Source: Palauibacter sp022826685
GTDB taxonomy: Bacteria > Gemmatimonadota > Gemmatimonadetes > Palauibacterales > Palauibacteraceae
Direction: 5' to 3' (one strand)
Length of the DNA stretch: 64,000 nucleotides
Assembly (NCBI RefSeq): GCF_965221685.1
Contig: NZ_OZ244907.1
The notes below the pieces were generated by a model. That model did not search any database. It saw nothing but the letters and a program-made list of their open reading frames with translations, and was not told the DNA's origin. The translations under genes and the position numbers were made by a program. Of the stretch, positions 46,086 to 53,400 are shown piece by piece (the stretch's first letter is position 1; each line of letters starts with the position of its first letter).

Positions 46086-46853
46086 ATGCCGACGCGCGCG
46101 GAGATCAAGACCTGGCGGTCACTGCACCGCGGAAAGGGACGCCGGGAAACCGGGTGTTTCCTCGCCGAGGGGCGGCGGCTCGTCGGCGAGATGCTCGAGT
46201 GGCCGGGGCGCACGGTCGCCGTGCTGCACGCCGCCGCGGTCGGGGACGAGCCGGACATGAAGAAGTTGCTCGCGCGCGCGACGGCCCGAGGCGTGCGCAC
46301 GGAGGCGGTGCCCGAAGCCGTCGTCCGGACGCTGGCGGATGCCGCCACGCCCCAGCCCATCCTCGCGATCGGCGCGGTCCCGGCGTACGGCTGGGACGAC
46401 GTGGGCGACGGCGCGATCGTGCTTCTGGACGGCGTGCAGGATCCGGGGAACGCCGGCACCCTCGTGCGCACCGCAGTCGCGCTGGGAGCGGCCGCCGTGA
46501 TCGGCGTCGGGGAGACTGCGGATCCCTGGGGGCCGAAGGCGCTGCGGGCCGCAGCGGGAGCGTCGTTCCGCGGCCCCGTCTTCCGCACGGACGCCCGTGA
46601 GGCCGTGGAACATCTCGCTGAGCGGGGGATCCCGATCTGGGTCGCCGCGGCCGGCGCCCCGCCCCTCCGGAATCCGTCTCCCGGGCCCGTTGCGCTCGCG
46701 CTGGGGAGTGAGGCACGCGGCGTCTCCGCCTCCCTCCGCGCCGCCGCCGCGCGCGTCGTCTCCGTACCGCTCGTCCGCGGCGTGGAGTCGCTGAACGTTG
46801 CGTCGGCCGGCGCCATTCTGCTCGACCGTTTGCTGGCCCGGACGCCCGGTTGA
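46086..46853 (+). CDS. SpoU/TrmH-family RNA 2'-O-methyltransferase
   Basis: 255 residues. An N-terminal substrate-binding domain (about 1-95) precedes the SPOUT knot with VQDPGNAGTLVRTA (motif 1), LALGSEARGVS (motif 2) and ESLNVASAGAILL (motif 3). These enzymes methylate 2'-hydroxyls in 23S rRNA or tRNA with SAM; the exact nucleotide cannot be told. It is divergent from thiD, and its stop overlaps the TTG start of the prepilin peptidase. Confidence 0.92.
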   Translation: MPTRAEIKTWRSLHRGKGRRETGCFLAEGRRLVGEMLEWPGRTVAVLHAAAVGDEPDMKKLLARATARGVRTEAVPEAVVRTLADAATPQPILAIGAVPAYGWDDVGDGAIVLLDGVQDPGNAGTLVRTAVALGAAAVIGVGETADPWGPKALRAAAGASFRGPVFRTDAREAVEHLAERGIPIWVAAAGAPPLRNPSPGPVALALGSEARGVSASLRAAAARVVSVPLVRGVESLNVASAGAILLDRLLARTPG

Positions 46854-47659
46854 CGGGCGCCGCTACCCTGGGCGCCGCCGCCGTGATCGGCGCGGCGCTC
46901 GGCTCCTTCCTCAACGTGTGCATCACGCGCATGCCCGCCGGAGACAGCGTCGTGCGTCCGCGCAGCCGCTGCCCGGCGTGCGGGGCGACGATCCGTTGGC
47001 GCGACAATCTCCCCGTCCTCTCCTGGTTGCTCCTGCGGCGACGGTGCCGCGACTGCGGCGTCCGCATCTCCTGGCGCTACCCGGCGATCGAGGTCGCGAC
47101 CGCCCTGGTCTGGGGAGGCATGGTCTGGGCATACGGCGCGTCGCCGACCGCGCTGGCGGGCGCGGCTCTCTTCACCCTGCTCATCGGAATCGCGGTCATC
47201 GATGCGCGCCACTACATCATCCCCGATGAGCTGTCGCTCGGGGGGTGTGCCGCGGGCCTCGCCCTCTCGGCGCTCCCGGGGTCGACGACGCCGCTCGCGG
47301 CGGTCGCCGGGGCTGCGCTCGGGTTCGCACTTCTCTACCTGGTCGGTTGGTTGGGCGAGAAGGCGCTCCGGAAGCCGGCGCTCGGCGGCGGCGACATGAA
47401 GATGATGGCGATGGTGGGAGCGTTCCTCGGGCCCGGCGGCGCCCTTCTCACGATCTTCCTGGGAGCGCTCGCCGGATCCATCGTCTTCGGGCCCGTCGCC
47501 CTTCGCACCGGGAGGCCCGTCCCCTTCGGAACCTTCCTCTCGCTCGGCGCGGCCCTCGCGTTCCTGTTCGGCGACTCCCTGTTCGATTGGTACTTGCGAT
47601 CGGCCGCTTTGGGCCCTGCGGCGACGCTGCCGCCGGATGTTGCCGCGGCGCTACGCTAG
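46850..47659 (+). CDS. pilD: Prepilin peptidase / N-methyltransferase (PilD-like)
   Basis: 269 residues with about eight membrane helices. The cytoplasmic zinc loop has the Cys pairs CPAC and CRDC; the two catalytic aspartates are in IDARHYIIPDE and GGGDMKMM. It cleaves and N-methylates type IV prepilins, matching the pilQ gene at the start of the window. The start is TTG overlapping the previous stop (TTGA). It ends in a CTAG shared with the convergent CorC/HlyC-type gene, a 4-base tail overlap. Confidence 0.93.
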   Translation: MTGAATLGAAAVIGAALGSFLNVCITRMPAGDSVVRPRSRCPACGATIRWRDNLPVLSWLLLRRRCRDCGVRISWRYPAIEVATALVWGGMVWAYGASPTALAGAALFTLLIGIAVIDARHYIIPDELSLGGCAAGLALSALPGSTTPLAAVAGAALGFALLYLVGWLGEKALRKPALGGGDMKMMAMVGAFLGPGGALLTIFLGALAGSIVFGPVALRTGRPVPFGTFLSLGAALAFLFGDSLFDWYLRSAALGPAATLPPDVAAALR

Positions 47660-48879
47660 CGGCGGCGGATGCGGGCCCGCGTCACCTGCGTGTCCGTGCT
47701 CGCGACGACCCGGATTCGAACATCGCCGTGTTCGACAGTCTCTCCCGCGGCCGGCACCCGGCCCAGTACGCCGAGCAGGAAGCCGTTCAGCGAGCGGTAC
47801 TCGTCCACCGGGAACGAAGTGCCGAAGGCATCGTTGATCTCGCGGAGTTCCGCCCCCGCGTCCACGGCGATCTCGTCCCGCCGCAGCTGGATGATGGGTT
47901 CGGTCGGCAGGTCGGTCTCGTCCACGATATCGCCGACGAGTTCCTCGAGGATGTCCTCGAGCGTCACGAGTCCGTCGAGCCCGCCGTGCTCATCCACCAC
48001 GAGTCCCATGTGCACGCGGCGCGCCCGGAACTGCTCGAGCAGTTCGATGAGGGTGATCGTATCCGGCACGAAGTAGGGCTCGCGGGCGATGCTCGAGAGC
48101 GGCGCGTCCTGCCGGCCGCCGAGCAGCGCCCGGTACGCCTCCGTGCGGTACAGCACGCCGGTCACGTCATCGAGCGATTCGCCGTACACGGGGATCCGGC
48201 TGAAGCGCACGTCGGCGAGCTCGTCCGCGATGTCTCCGAGGCTGCGCGAGTCCTCCCAGGCGAGGATCTCGACCCTGGGGGTCATGATCTCCCTCGCCCG
48301 CAGGCGATCCAGCGTGAACACGCGGTCGATGAACTGGCGCTCGTGCGCTTCGATGTCGCCCGACTGATGCCCGAGGCGCGCCATGGAGCGGATCTCCCAT
48401 TCGCTCACGTGCGTGTCGCCGCCGGCGTCGGGCAATACCCGCCGCGCGAGCCACTCGAGCGGGAGGACGACCGGCAGGAGCAGGCGCCCCAGGCCCGCGA
48501 GAAACGGGGCGGCCAACAGCGACAGCCGGTCCGCGTTGCGTGCCGCGAAGCTCCGCGGCGTGATCTCTCCAAAGAAGAGGACCAGAAGCGTCATGACGCC
48601 CGTGGCGAGCCCCACGCCCGCGGACCCGAACAGCTCGGTCGCCGTGTAGGTCGCGACCGCCGCGGCCCCGATCCTGGCGCCGTTATTCCCGATCCGGATG
48701 ATGATGAGCAGACGCTCGGGGTTCCGCTTCAGCTTCTCGAGCGCGCGCGCCCCCGGACGCTTGGCGCGTACCAGGGCCCGGACCCGGGGTTCTGCGAGCG
48801 AAAAGAGCGCGATCTCCGCGCCGGAGAAGAACCCGGAGAGGATGAGAAGGGAGACGAGCAGCGCGAAGGTGCCGGTCAC
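47656..48879 (-). CDS. CNNM/CorC/HlyC family membrane protein with CBS domains
   Basis: 407 residues. The N-terminal DUF21 membrane domain spans about 1-150, with hydrophobic stretches and FFGEITPRSFAAR. Two CBS domains follow (about 200-320; REIMTPRVEI and GLVTLEDILEELVGDI) and a CorC/HlyC C-terminal domain that ends in a basic tail. Proteins of this family are linked to magnesium or cobalt efflux. The gene is convergent with pilD. Confidence 0.9.
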   Translation of the reverse strand: MTGTFALLVSLLILSGFFSGAEIALFSLAEPRVRALVRAKRPGARALEKLKRNPERLLIIIRIGNNGARIGAAAVATYTATELFGSAGVGLATGVMTLLVLFFGEITPRSFAARNADRLSLLAAPFLAGLGRLLLPVVLPLEWLARRVLPDAGGDTHVSEWEIRSMARLGHQSGDIEAHERQFIDRVFTLDRLRAREIMTPRVEILAWEDSRSLGDIADELADVRFSRIPVYGESLDDVTGVLYRTEAYRALLGGRQDAPLSSIAREPYFVPDTITLIELLEQFRARRVHMGLVVDEHGGLDGLVTLEDILEELVGDIVDETDLPTEPIIQLRRDEIAVDAGAELREINDAFGTSFPVDEYRSLNGFLLGVLGRVPAAGETVEHGDVRIRVVASTDTQVTRARIRRR

Positions 48880-48959
48880 GGACGGGGGACTCCGGCCCGA
48901 GCCTCACGGCCCGCGCGTACTGTCGGCCAGCGCTGCGTACTGTCGGTTTCGTCCAACGT

Positions 48960-49970
48960 CTACCAGCCGCGGCTGTGTTCGATCAACTCCGCGACGATGT
49001 CGTCCGCGGTCTTCCCTTCGGCCTCCGCCTCGAAACCCGGAACCACCCGGTGCCGGAGCACGGCGGGCGCAACCGCCCGTACGTCGTCGAGATTGGGGGC
49101 GGGACGGCCGTCGAGCGCCGCCCGCGCCTTCGCCGCCAGCACCGTGTGCTGCGAGGCCCGCGGCCCGGCGCCCCAGCTCACCATTCGCCGCACGAATTCC
49201 GGCGAGGAGGCCTCGCGGGGCCGCGTGGCGCGCGCCAGCCGCACCGCGTAGCCGACCACCGATTCCGAGGCCGGAACCCTCTGCACGAGCGCCTGGTAAT
49301 CGAGAAGCTGGCCCGCGGTCACGACGGGGTTCACCTGGGCGGGCGGTCCGCTCGCCGCCATGTCCGCGATGACCGACTCCTCCTCCGCCGTCGGATACCC
49401 GATCCGAAGCTCGAACATGAAGCGGTCGAGCTGAGCTTCGGGCAGGGGGTACGTTCCCTCCTGCTCGATCGGGTTCTGCGTCGCGAGGACGAAGAACGGG
49501 CGGCCGAGCGGGAACGTCTCGCTGCCGACCGTGACCTCCCCCTCCTGCATCGCCTGCAGAAGGGCGGCCTGCGTCTTGGGCGGCGTCCGGTTGATCTCGT
49601 CCGCCAGGATGACATCCGCGAAGATCGGCCCCCGGACGAAGGCGAAACGGCGCTCTCCCGTGCGCTGGTCGTCCTGGAGCACCTCCGTCCCGGTGATGTC
49701 GGAGGGCATGAGGTCCGGCGTGAACTGGATCCGGCTGAACTCCAGGTGAAGAGCTTCGGCGAGCGTCGAGACGAGCAGCGTCTTGGCCAGGCCGGGGACG
49801 CCGACCAGGAGCGCGTGTCCGTCGGCGAGCAGCGTGATGAGCAGCTTCTCGACGATCTCCCGCTGCCCGATGATCCGCTTACCGACTTCCTCCTCGATCT
49901 GAAGCCGGGCGTGACCCAGTTCCTCGAGCAGCCGAACGTCATCCGTCTCGACCTTTCGACCGGCTTCCAA
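48960..49970 (-). CDS. MoxR-family AAA+ ATPase
   Basis: 336 residues. Walker A is GVPGLAKT (about 57-64), Walker B is ILADEINR, and NPIEQEGTYPLPEAQLDRF is the MoxR signature; the C-terminal lid follows. MoxR proteins act as chaperones, often with a VWA-domain partner and DUF58 gene, but neither is next to this gene. The start is TTG 49970. It is divergent from the ATP synthase operon across a 233-base region holding two Rex-type sites. Confidence 0.9.
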   Translation of the reverse strand: MEAGRKVETDDVRLLEELGHARLQIEEEVGKRIIGQREIVEKLLITLLADGHALLVGVPGLAKTLLVSTLAEALHLEFSRIQFTPDLMPSDITGTEVLQDDQRTGERRFAFVRGPIFADVILADEINRTPPKTQAALLQAMQEGEVTVGSETFPLGRPFFVLATQNPIEQEGTYPLPEAQLDRFMFELRIGYPTAEEESVIADMAASGPPAQVNPVVTAGQLLDYQALVQRVPASESVVGYAVRLARATRPREASSPEFVRRMVSWGAGPRASQHTVLAAKARAALDGRPAPNLDDVRAVAPAVLRHRVVPGFEAEAEGKTADDIVAELIEHSRGW

Positions 49971-50113
49971 GACTCAATCGGCTCCAGGCGTGAGGGGGGC
50001 CGCGGGAATGCGAGACCCGGGCGTCGGCGAGGCCATTTCGGAGTTGACCAGAGGCCTTCAATATGGTGGCAGCAACCTAGGCCTTCTCTGCCCAGCGTCA
50101 AGCGAAACCGGCA

Positions 50114-50131
50114 TTGCGAAATTTTTCACAA
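50114..50131. promoter_or_regulatory. Rex-type operator 1 upstream of ATP synthase operon
   Basis: TTGCGAAATTTTTCACAA matches the Rex consensus TTGTGAA-N4-TTCACAA at all but one arm position. It lies 73 bases before the atpZ start. Rex is a repressor that leaves DNA when NADH rises. Confidence 0.7.
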
Positions 50132-50146
50132 GCGGACAGATTGGGC

Positions 50147-50164
50147 TTGGGAAATTTTTCACAA
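50147..50164. promoter_or_regulatory. Rex-type operator 2 upstream of ATP synthase operon
   Basis: TTGGGAAATTTTTCACAA, again one arm mismatch to the Rex consensus. Its centre is 33 bases from that of site 1, about three helical turns, so both face the same side of the DNA. It ends 39 bases before atpZ. Both sites are followed by GCGG, so the unit looks duplicated. Confidence 0.7.
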
Positions 50165-50203
50165 GCGGTCGGCGTGGGGCTCTGACGACGGAGATCTGTC
50201 CCC

Positions 50204-50506
50204 ATGCACCAGCCGCCTCCCGGTTCGACAAACCGGCCGGAACCCGAGAAACCAAAGGGGAGCATCGGCCGCCGGTACGCGAAGGCGGCGGGCTCGGAAT
50301 TCGCGAGCCTCGGCATCGCGATGGGCCTGGCGATTGCGCTCCTTGCCGTCGGCGGCAACTGGCTCGACAACCGTCTCGGGACCGCGCCTCTCTTCGTGCT
50401 CCTCGGCGTGTTCGCGGGGTTCGCGGGAGGCTGCTACAGCATGTTCGGCCGGCTGGCCGCGCAGCGCGGCCGCTCCGAGGACGGGGAGGCGGACCGCAGG
50501 AAGTGA
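50204..50506 (+). CDS. atpZ: AtpZ/AtpI-like small membrane protein of the ATP synthase operon
   Basis: 100 residues with two membrane helices (about 36-52 and 63-82) and a Pro-rich cytoplasmic N-terminus. The pattern GMAIALL-like first helix, then GNWLDNRLGTAPLF between helices, fits the ATPase_gene1 (AtpZ) family found at the head of bacterial atp operons. Proposed roles are help in c-ring assembly or a divalent-cation channel together with AtpI. The next gene overlaps by four bases (GTGA). Confidence 0.82.
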   Translation: MHQPPPGSTNRPEPEKPKGSIGRRYAKAAGSEFASLGIAMGLAIALLAVGGNWLDNRLGTAPLFVLLGVFAGFAGGCYSMFGRLAAQRGRSEDGEADRRK

Positions 50507-50916
50507 AGAGGATTCCCGCCGGCTGGACGCGGCGTACGCCGACCTATGCGCTGGCCACGTTGGGGCTGGCGGCGGTGGCGGTCGCGTGGCTGCAGGACGG
50601 CGAGCGCACGTGGGGGATCGCGACGGCCTGGCTGATTCAGGTGGTGGCGGTCTGGCCGCTGAACCGGGCGCTCCTGGAAGGACGGCGGGCGACCCGGCCT
50701 TGGCTGGCCGGGATCGGCCTCCGCATGGGAGGGCTGGTCGTGACGGGCGGACTCGCATGGACGGGGTCGGCGGCGCCCGACCTGCCCATCGCGTACGGAC
50801 TCGCCATGCTGGTGCTGTTGTGGACGGAAGCCTTGTGGCTCGCGCTCGCGCGCACGAAGACCAAGAAGACCAACTCGACACGGAACGCACGACCGGATGA
50901 ACCGGGTGCTGGATAG
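50503..50916 (+). CDS. atpI: AtpI-like ATP synthase subunit I
   Basis: 137 residues with four predicted membrane helices and a basic C-terminal tail. Sequence is weakly conserved, but size, topology and place between atpZ and atpB match AtpI, a chaperone for c-ring assembly. The GTG start overlaps the atpZ stop, and the gene overlaps atpB by 20 bases. Confidence 0.65.
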   Translation: MKRIPAGWTRRTPTYALATLGLAAVAVAWLQDGERTWGIATAWLIQVVAVWPLNRALLEGRRATRPWLAGIGLRMGGLVVTGGLAWTGSAAPDLPIAYGLAMLVLLWTEALWLALARTKTKKTNSTRNARPDEPGAG

Positions 50917-51895
50917 ATCGATGGCCTCCCTGAGGAGTCTCGCGGACCGGGTGCAGGAGCACGCCGCTCCCGCGGCTGCGGCCGCCCAGGAACACCACGG
51001 CGAAGCCGCCGCGGCGGGCGGGCACGCCGAGGAGTGGGGCACCGAAGTCATGATGCACCACGTCGTGGACTCGAGCATCTGGGAGTTCGGACCCTTCGGC
51101 GAGATCCATCTCCCGGAGATCCCGGCCTTCAATATCGGCGGCCTCGAGATCGACCTCTCGATCACGAAGCACGTGCTGTTCCTCGTGTTCGCCGCCGTTC
51201 TCACGATCGTGACGATGTTCATCGCCGCGCGTTCGACGGAGCGGCTCAAGGGGGGCGAGAAGGCGCCCGGAGGGGTCCTCAACGGGATCGAGGCCTTCTA
51301 TCTCTACCTGAGGGATGACGTCGTGATGGCCAACATCGGGCGCGGCGGCGAGAGGTTCGTCCCGCTCGTCATCACGCTCTTCTTCTTCATCCTCTATGCG
51401 AACCTGCTCGGCCTGATCCCGTTCGGCGCGACGGCGACGGGGAACATCATGGTCACGGCCGCGCTCGCGATCATCGCGCTCGTCGTGATCGAGACGGCGG
51501 GATTCATCGCCCTCGGTCCGGTCGGATACGCGAAGACCGTCTTCTTTCTGCCGCCCGGGCTGCCCGGGCCGCTGAAGCCGGTCACGCTGCTCATCATGGC
51601 CCCGGTCGAACTCATCGCGAAGTTCTCGAAGATCATGGCGCTCGCGATCCGGCTCTTCGCCAACATGACGGCGGGACACTTCGTCATCCTCGCCTTCATG
51701 GGTCTCATCCTTACCTACGGCTCGATGGTCGGCCAGGGATTGTTCGGAACGACCGTCGGTGCCGCGACGATTCTGGGGTCCATGGGCCTCGCGCTGTTCG
51801 TGATGATGCTGGAGATCTTCATCGCGCTTCTTCAGGCGTACATCTTCGCGATGCTGGTCTCGGTATTCATCGGATTGATTCGCCACGCGCACTGA
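50897..51895 (+). CDS. atpB: ATP synthase F0 subunit a
   Basis: 332 residues, longer than the ~270 of E. coli because of a His/Ala/Glu-rich N-terminal extension (about 20-60, ending HHVVDSSIWEFGPFG). The essential arginine is in ALAIRLFANMTAGH, followed by the helix-5/6 pair that faces the c ring, ending in LLQAYIFAMLVSVFIGL. It forms the two proton half-channels. The long N-terminus resembles the form seen in Bacteroidetes and related phyla. About 100 bases with two stable hairpins separate it from atpE. Confidence 0.95.
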   Translation: MNRVLDRSMASLRSLADRVQEHAAPAAAAAQEHHGEAAAAGGHAEEWGTEVMMHHVVDSSIWEFGPFGEIHLPEIPAFNIGGLEIDLSITKHVLFLVFAAVLTIVTMFIAARSTERLKGGEKAPGGVLNGIEAFYLYLRDDVVMANIGRGGERFVPLVITLFFFILYANLLGLIPFGATATGNIMVTAALAIIALVVIETAGFIALGPVGYAKTVFFLPPGLPGPLKPVTLLIMAPVELIAKFSKIMALAIRLFANMTAGHFVILAFMGLILTYGSMVGQGLFGTTVGAATILGSMGLALFVMMLEIFIALLQAYIFAMLVSVFIGLIRHAH

Positions 51896-51918
51896 TCCGA
51901 AAGGGTCCGCGGGCAACT

Positions 51919-51968
51919 TCCGCGCCGGGAAGGCGCGGACGGAACGGGGGGTGTCGTCCGAACCCCCG
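51919..51968 (+). other. Two hairpins in the atpB-atpE leader
   Basis: TCCGCGCC/GGCGCGGA (51919-51926, 51932-51939) with loop GGGAA, then CGGGGG/CCCCCG (51945-51950, 51963-51968) with a 12-base loop. They stand between atpB and the atpE ribosome-binding site. Subunit c is needed in about ten-fold excess, so a stem that protects or exposes the atpE message is plausible. Confidence 0.5.
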
Positions 51969-51994
51969 ACTGAGAAAGGGAACTGGAGCAAACG

Positions 51995-52258
51995 ATGCTG
52001 AACATGTTGACGCTGCTGCAGGGCATGTCGACGGGAGACGGCCTCGCGATCGGTCTCGCCATCGTCGGGGGCGGGCTCTCCGTGCTCGGAGCCGGTATCG
52101 GAATCGGTCTCATCGGCGGGCGCATGACGGAAGCGATGGCTCGCCAGCCCGAGGAAGCGCAGACCATCCAGACGGCGGCGATCGTGCTGGCCGTGTTCAT
52201 CGAGGGTGTGGCGCTGTTCGGACTCGTGATCGCCGGCTTCATCCGCGGCGGCCTCTGA
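51995..52258 (+). CDS. atpE: ATP synthase F0 subunit c
   Basis: 87 residues, two helices. The first has the glycine-rich GAGIGIGLIGG packing motif; the loop is RQPEEA; the ion-binding glutamate is in VFIEGVALFGLV. The residues that mark sodium-binding rings (Gln in helix 1 and ESTxxY in helix 2) are absent, so a proton-driven enzyme is expected. GGAG lies 7 bases before the ATG. The stop overlaps the atpF start (TGATG). Confidence 0.96.
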   Translation: MLNMLTLLQGMSTGDGLAIGLAIVGGGLSVLGAGIGIGLIGGRMTEAMARQPEEAQTIQTAAIVLAVFIEGVALFGLVIAGFIRGGL

Positions 52259-52809
52259 TGCGACTGGCCGGTCTCGGCGCGCTCTGGAGTATTGCGGCGC
52301 CAGTGAAGCTGGCCGCCCAGACGGAGACGGGGATCTTCTCGCTCAATCTGGGGCTCGTGGTGTGGACCTGGATCCTGTTCGGGCTCACGCTCCTCGTCCT
52401 GGCGAAGTGGGTCTTCCCGCTCATCGCGGGCGGACTCGAGCAGAGGCACGCGAAGATCCAGGGCGCGATCGATGATGCCCTCTCCGCGCGCGACGAGGCG
52501 AAGGGATTGCTCTCGCAGCAGGAGGCCGCGCTCGAAGCGGCCCGCAGCGAAGCTCGCGAGATGCTCGAGAGCGCCCGGCAGCACGCCGACGGCCTTCGCA
52601 AGGAGATGCTGGAGGAGGCGCGGGCGCAGCAGTCGCAGATGCTCGACGACGCGCGCCGCGAGATCGGTCACGAGCGGGACCGTCTGCGCGAGGAGATTCG
52701 GCGGGATGCCGTGGACCTCGCGCTGGCAGCCTCCGAGCGGCTGATCAGGGCGCGGCTGGACGCCGAGGAGAACCGGCGTCTGGTCCACGACTTCGTGTCG
52801 GACGTCTAG
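52258..52809 (+). CDS. atpF: ATP synthase F0 subunit b
   Basis: 183 residues. One membrane helix (about 30-52, LGLVVWTWILFGLTLLVLAKW) is followed by a long amphipathic coiled-coil rich in Ala, Glu, Arg and Gln, the peripheral stalk. A short hydrophobic segment at the N-terminus (ALWSIAAPVKLAAQ) looks like a cleavable signal, as some bacterial b subunits have. There is one b gene, so a homodimer is expected. Confidence 0.93.
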   Translation: MRLAGLGALWSIAAPVKLAAQTETGIFSLNLGLVVWTWILFGLTLLVLAKWVFPLIAGGLEQRHAKIQGAIDDALSARDEAKGLLSQQEAALEAARSEAREMLESARQHADGLRKEMLEEARAQQSQMLDDARREIGHERDRLREEIRRDAVDLALAASERLIRARLDAEENRRLVHDFVSDV

Positions 52810-52816
52810 CGGAGCG

Positions 52817-53350
52817 ATGAGCGCGTCGGCGGTGGCCCGCAACTACGCGGCGACTCTCTTCGAACTCGCGGCGCGGGATGGGAGCGAGACGGAGTACGGG
52901 CGGCTGATCGAGGAGATCGGGGATCTGTACACGAGCGTCCCGGACTTTCAGCGCTTCCTCGAGGTGCCCGCGGTGTCGCTGTTCGAGAAGAAGGAGGCGA
53001 TCCAGGCGGCGCTTTCCGAGAAGGCCCCGGATCACTTCGTCCGCTTTCTGCTCGTCATCCTGGATCGCCACCGGCAGCGGGCCCTCCCCGGGATCGCGCG
53101 CGCCTACCGCGATCTTCTGGACGAGAGGGCGGGACGGGTCCGCGCCACGGTGACGCTGCCCTTCGCGGCGGATGACCGCGTCCGGAGCGAGGTGGTTTCG
53201 GCGCTCGAGCGGCGCTTCGAACGGGAGGTCGTCCCGGAGTTCCACGAGGACCCGAAGATTCTGGGTGGCGTGATCATCCGCGTCGGCGACGAGTTGCTGG
53301 ACGCCTCGCTGCGGCGGCAACTCGAGCAGATGCGGCGCGAACTGTACTGA
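52817..53350 (+). CDS. atpH: ATP synthase F1 subunit delta
   Basis: 177 residues. The N-terminal helical bundle (ARNYAATLFELAARDG at the start) and the C-terminal VRATVTLPF and KILGGVIIRVGDELLDASLRRQL segments are standard OSCP/delta features. It ties the peripheral stalk to the top of F1. It starts 7 bases after atpF; its stop is 50 bases before atpA, with a short tandem repeat between. Confidence 0.95.
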   Translation: MSASAVARNYAATLFELAARDGSETEYGRLIEEIGDLYTSVPDFQRFLEVPAVSLFEKKEAIQAALSEKAPDHFVRFLLVILDRHRQRALPGIARAYRDLLDERAGRVRATVTLPFAADDRVRSEVVSALERRFEREVVPEFHEDPKILGGVIIRVGDELLDASLRRQLEQMRRELY

Positions 53351-53351
53351 G

Positions 53352-53381
53352 ACGCTCGGTAACGAAACGCTCGGTAACGAA
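53352..53381 (+). repeat. 15-bp perfect tandem duplication between atpH and atpA
   Basis: ACGCTCGGTAACGAA occurs twice in direct succession (53352-53366 and 53367-53381). It is non-coding and lies just before the purine-rich atpA ribosome-binding region. Likely a recent slippage duplication. Confidence 0.9.
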
Positions 53382-53400
53382 AAATAGAGAAGAGAAGACG

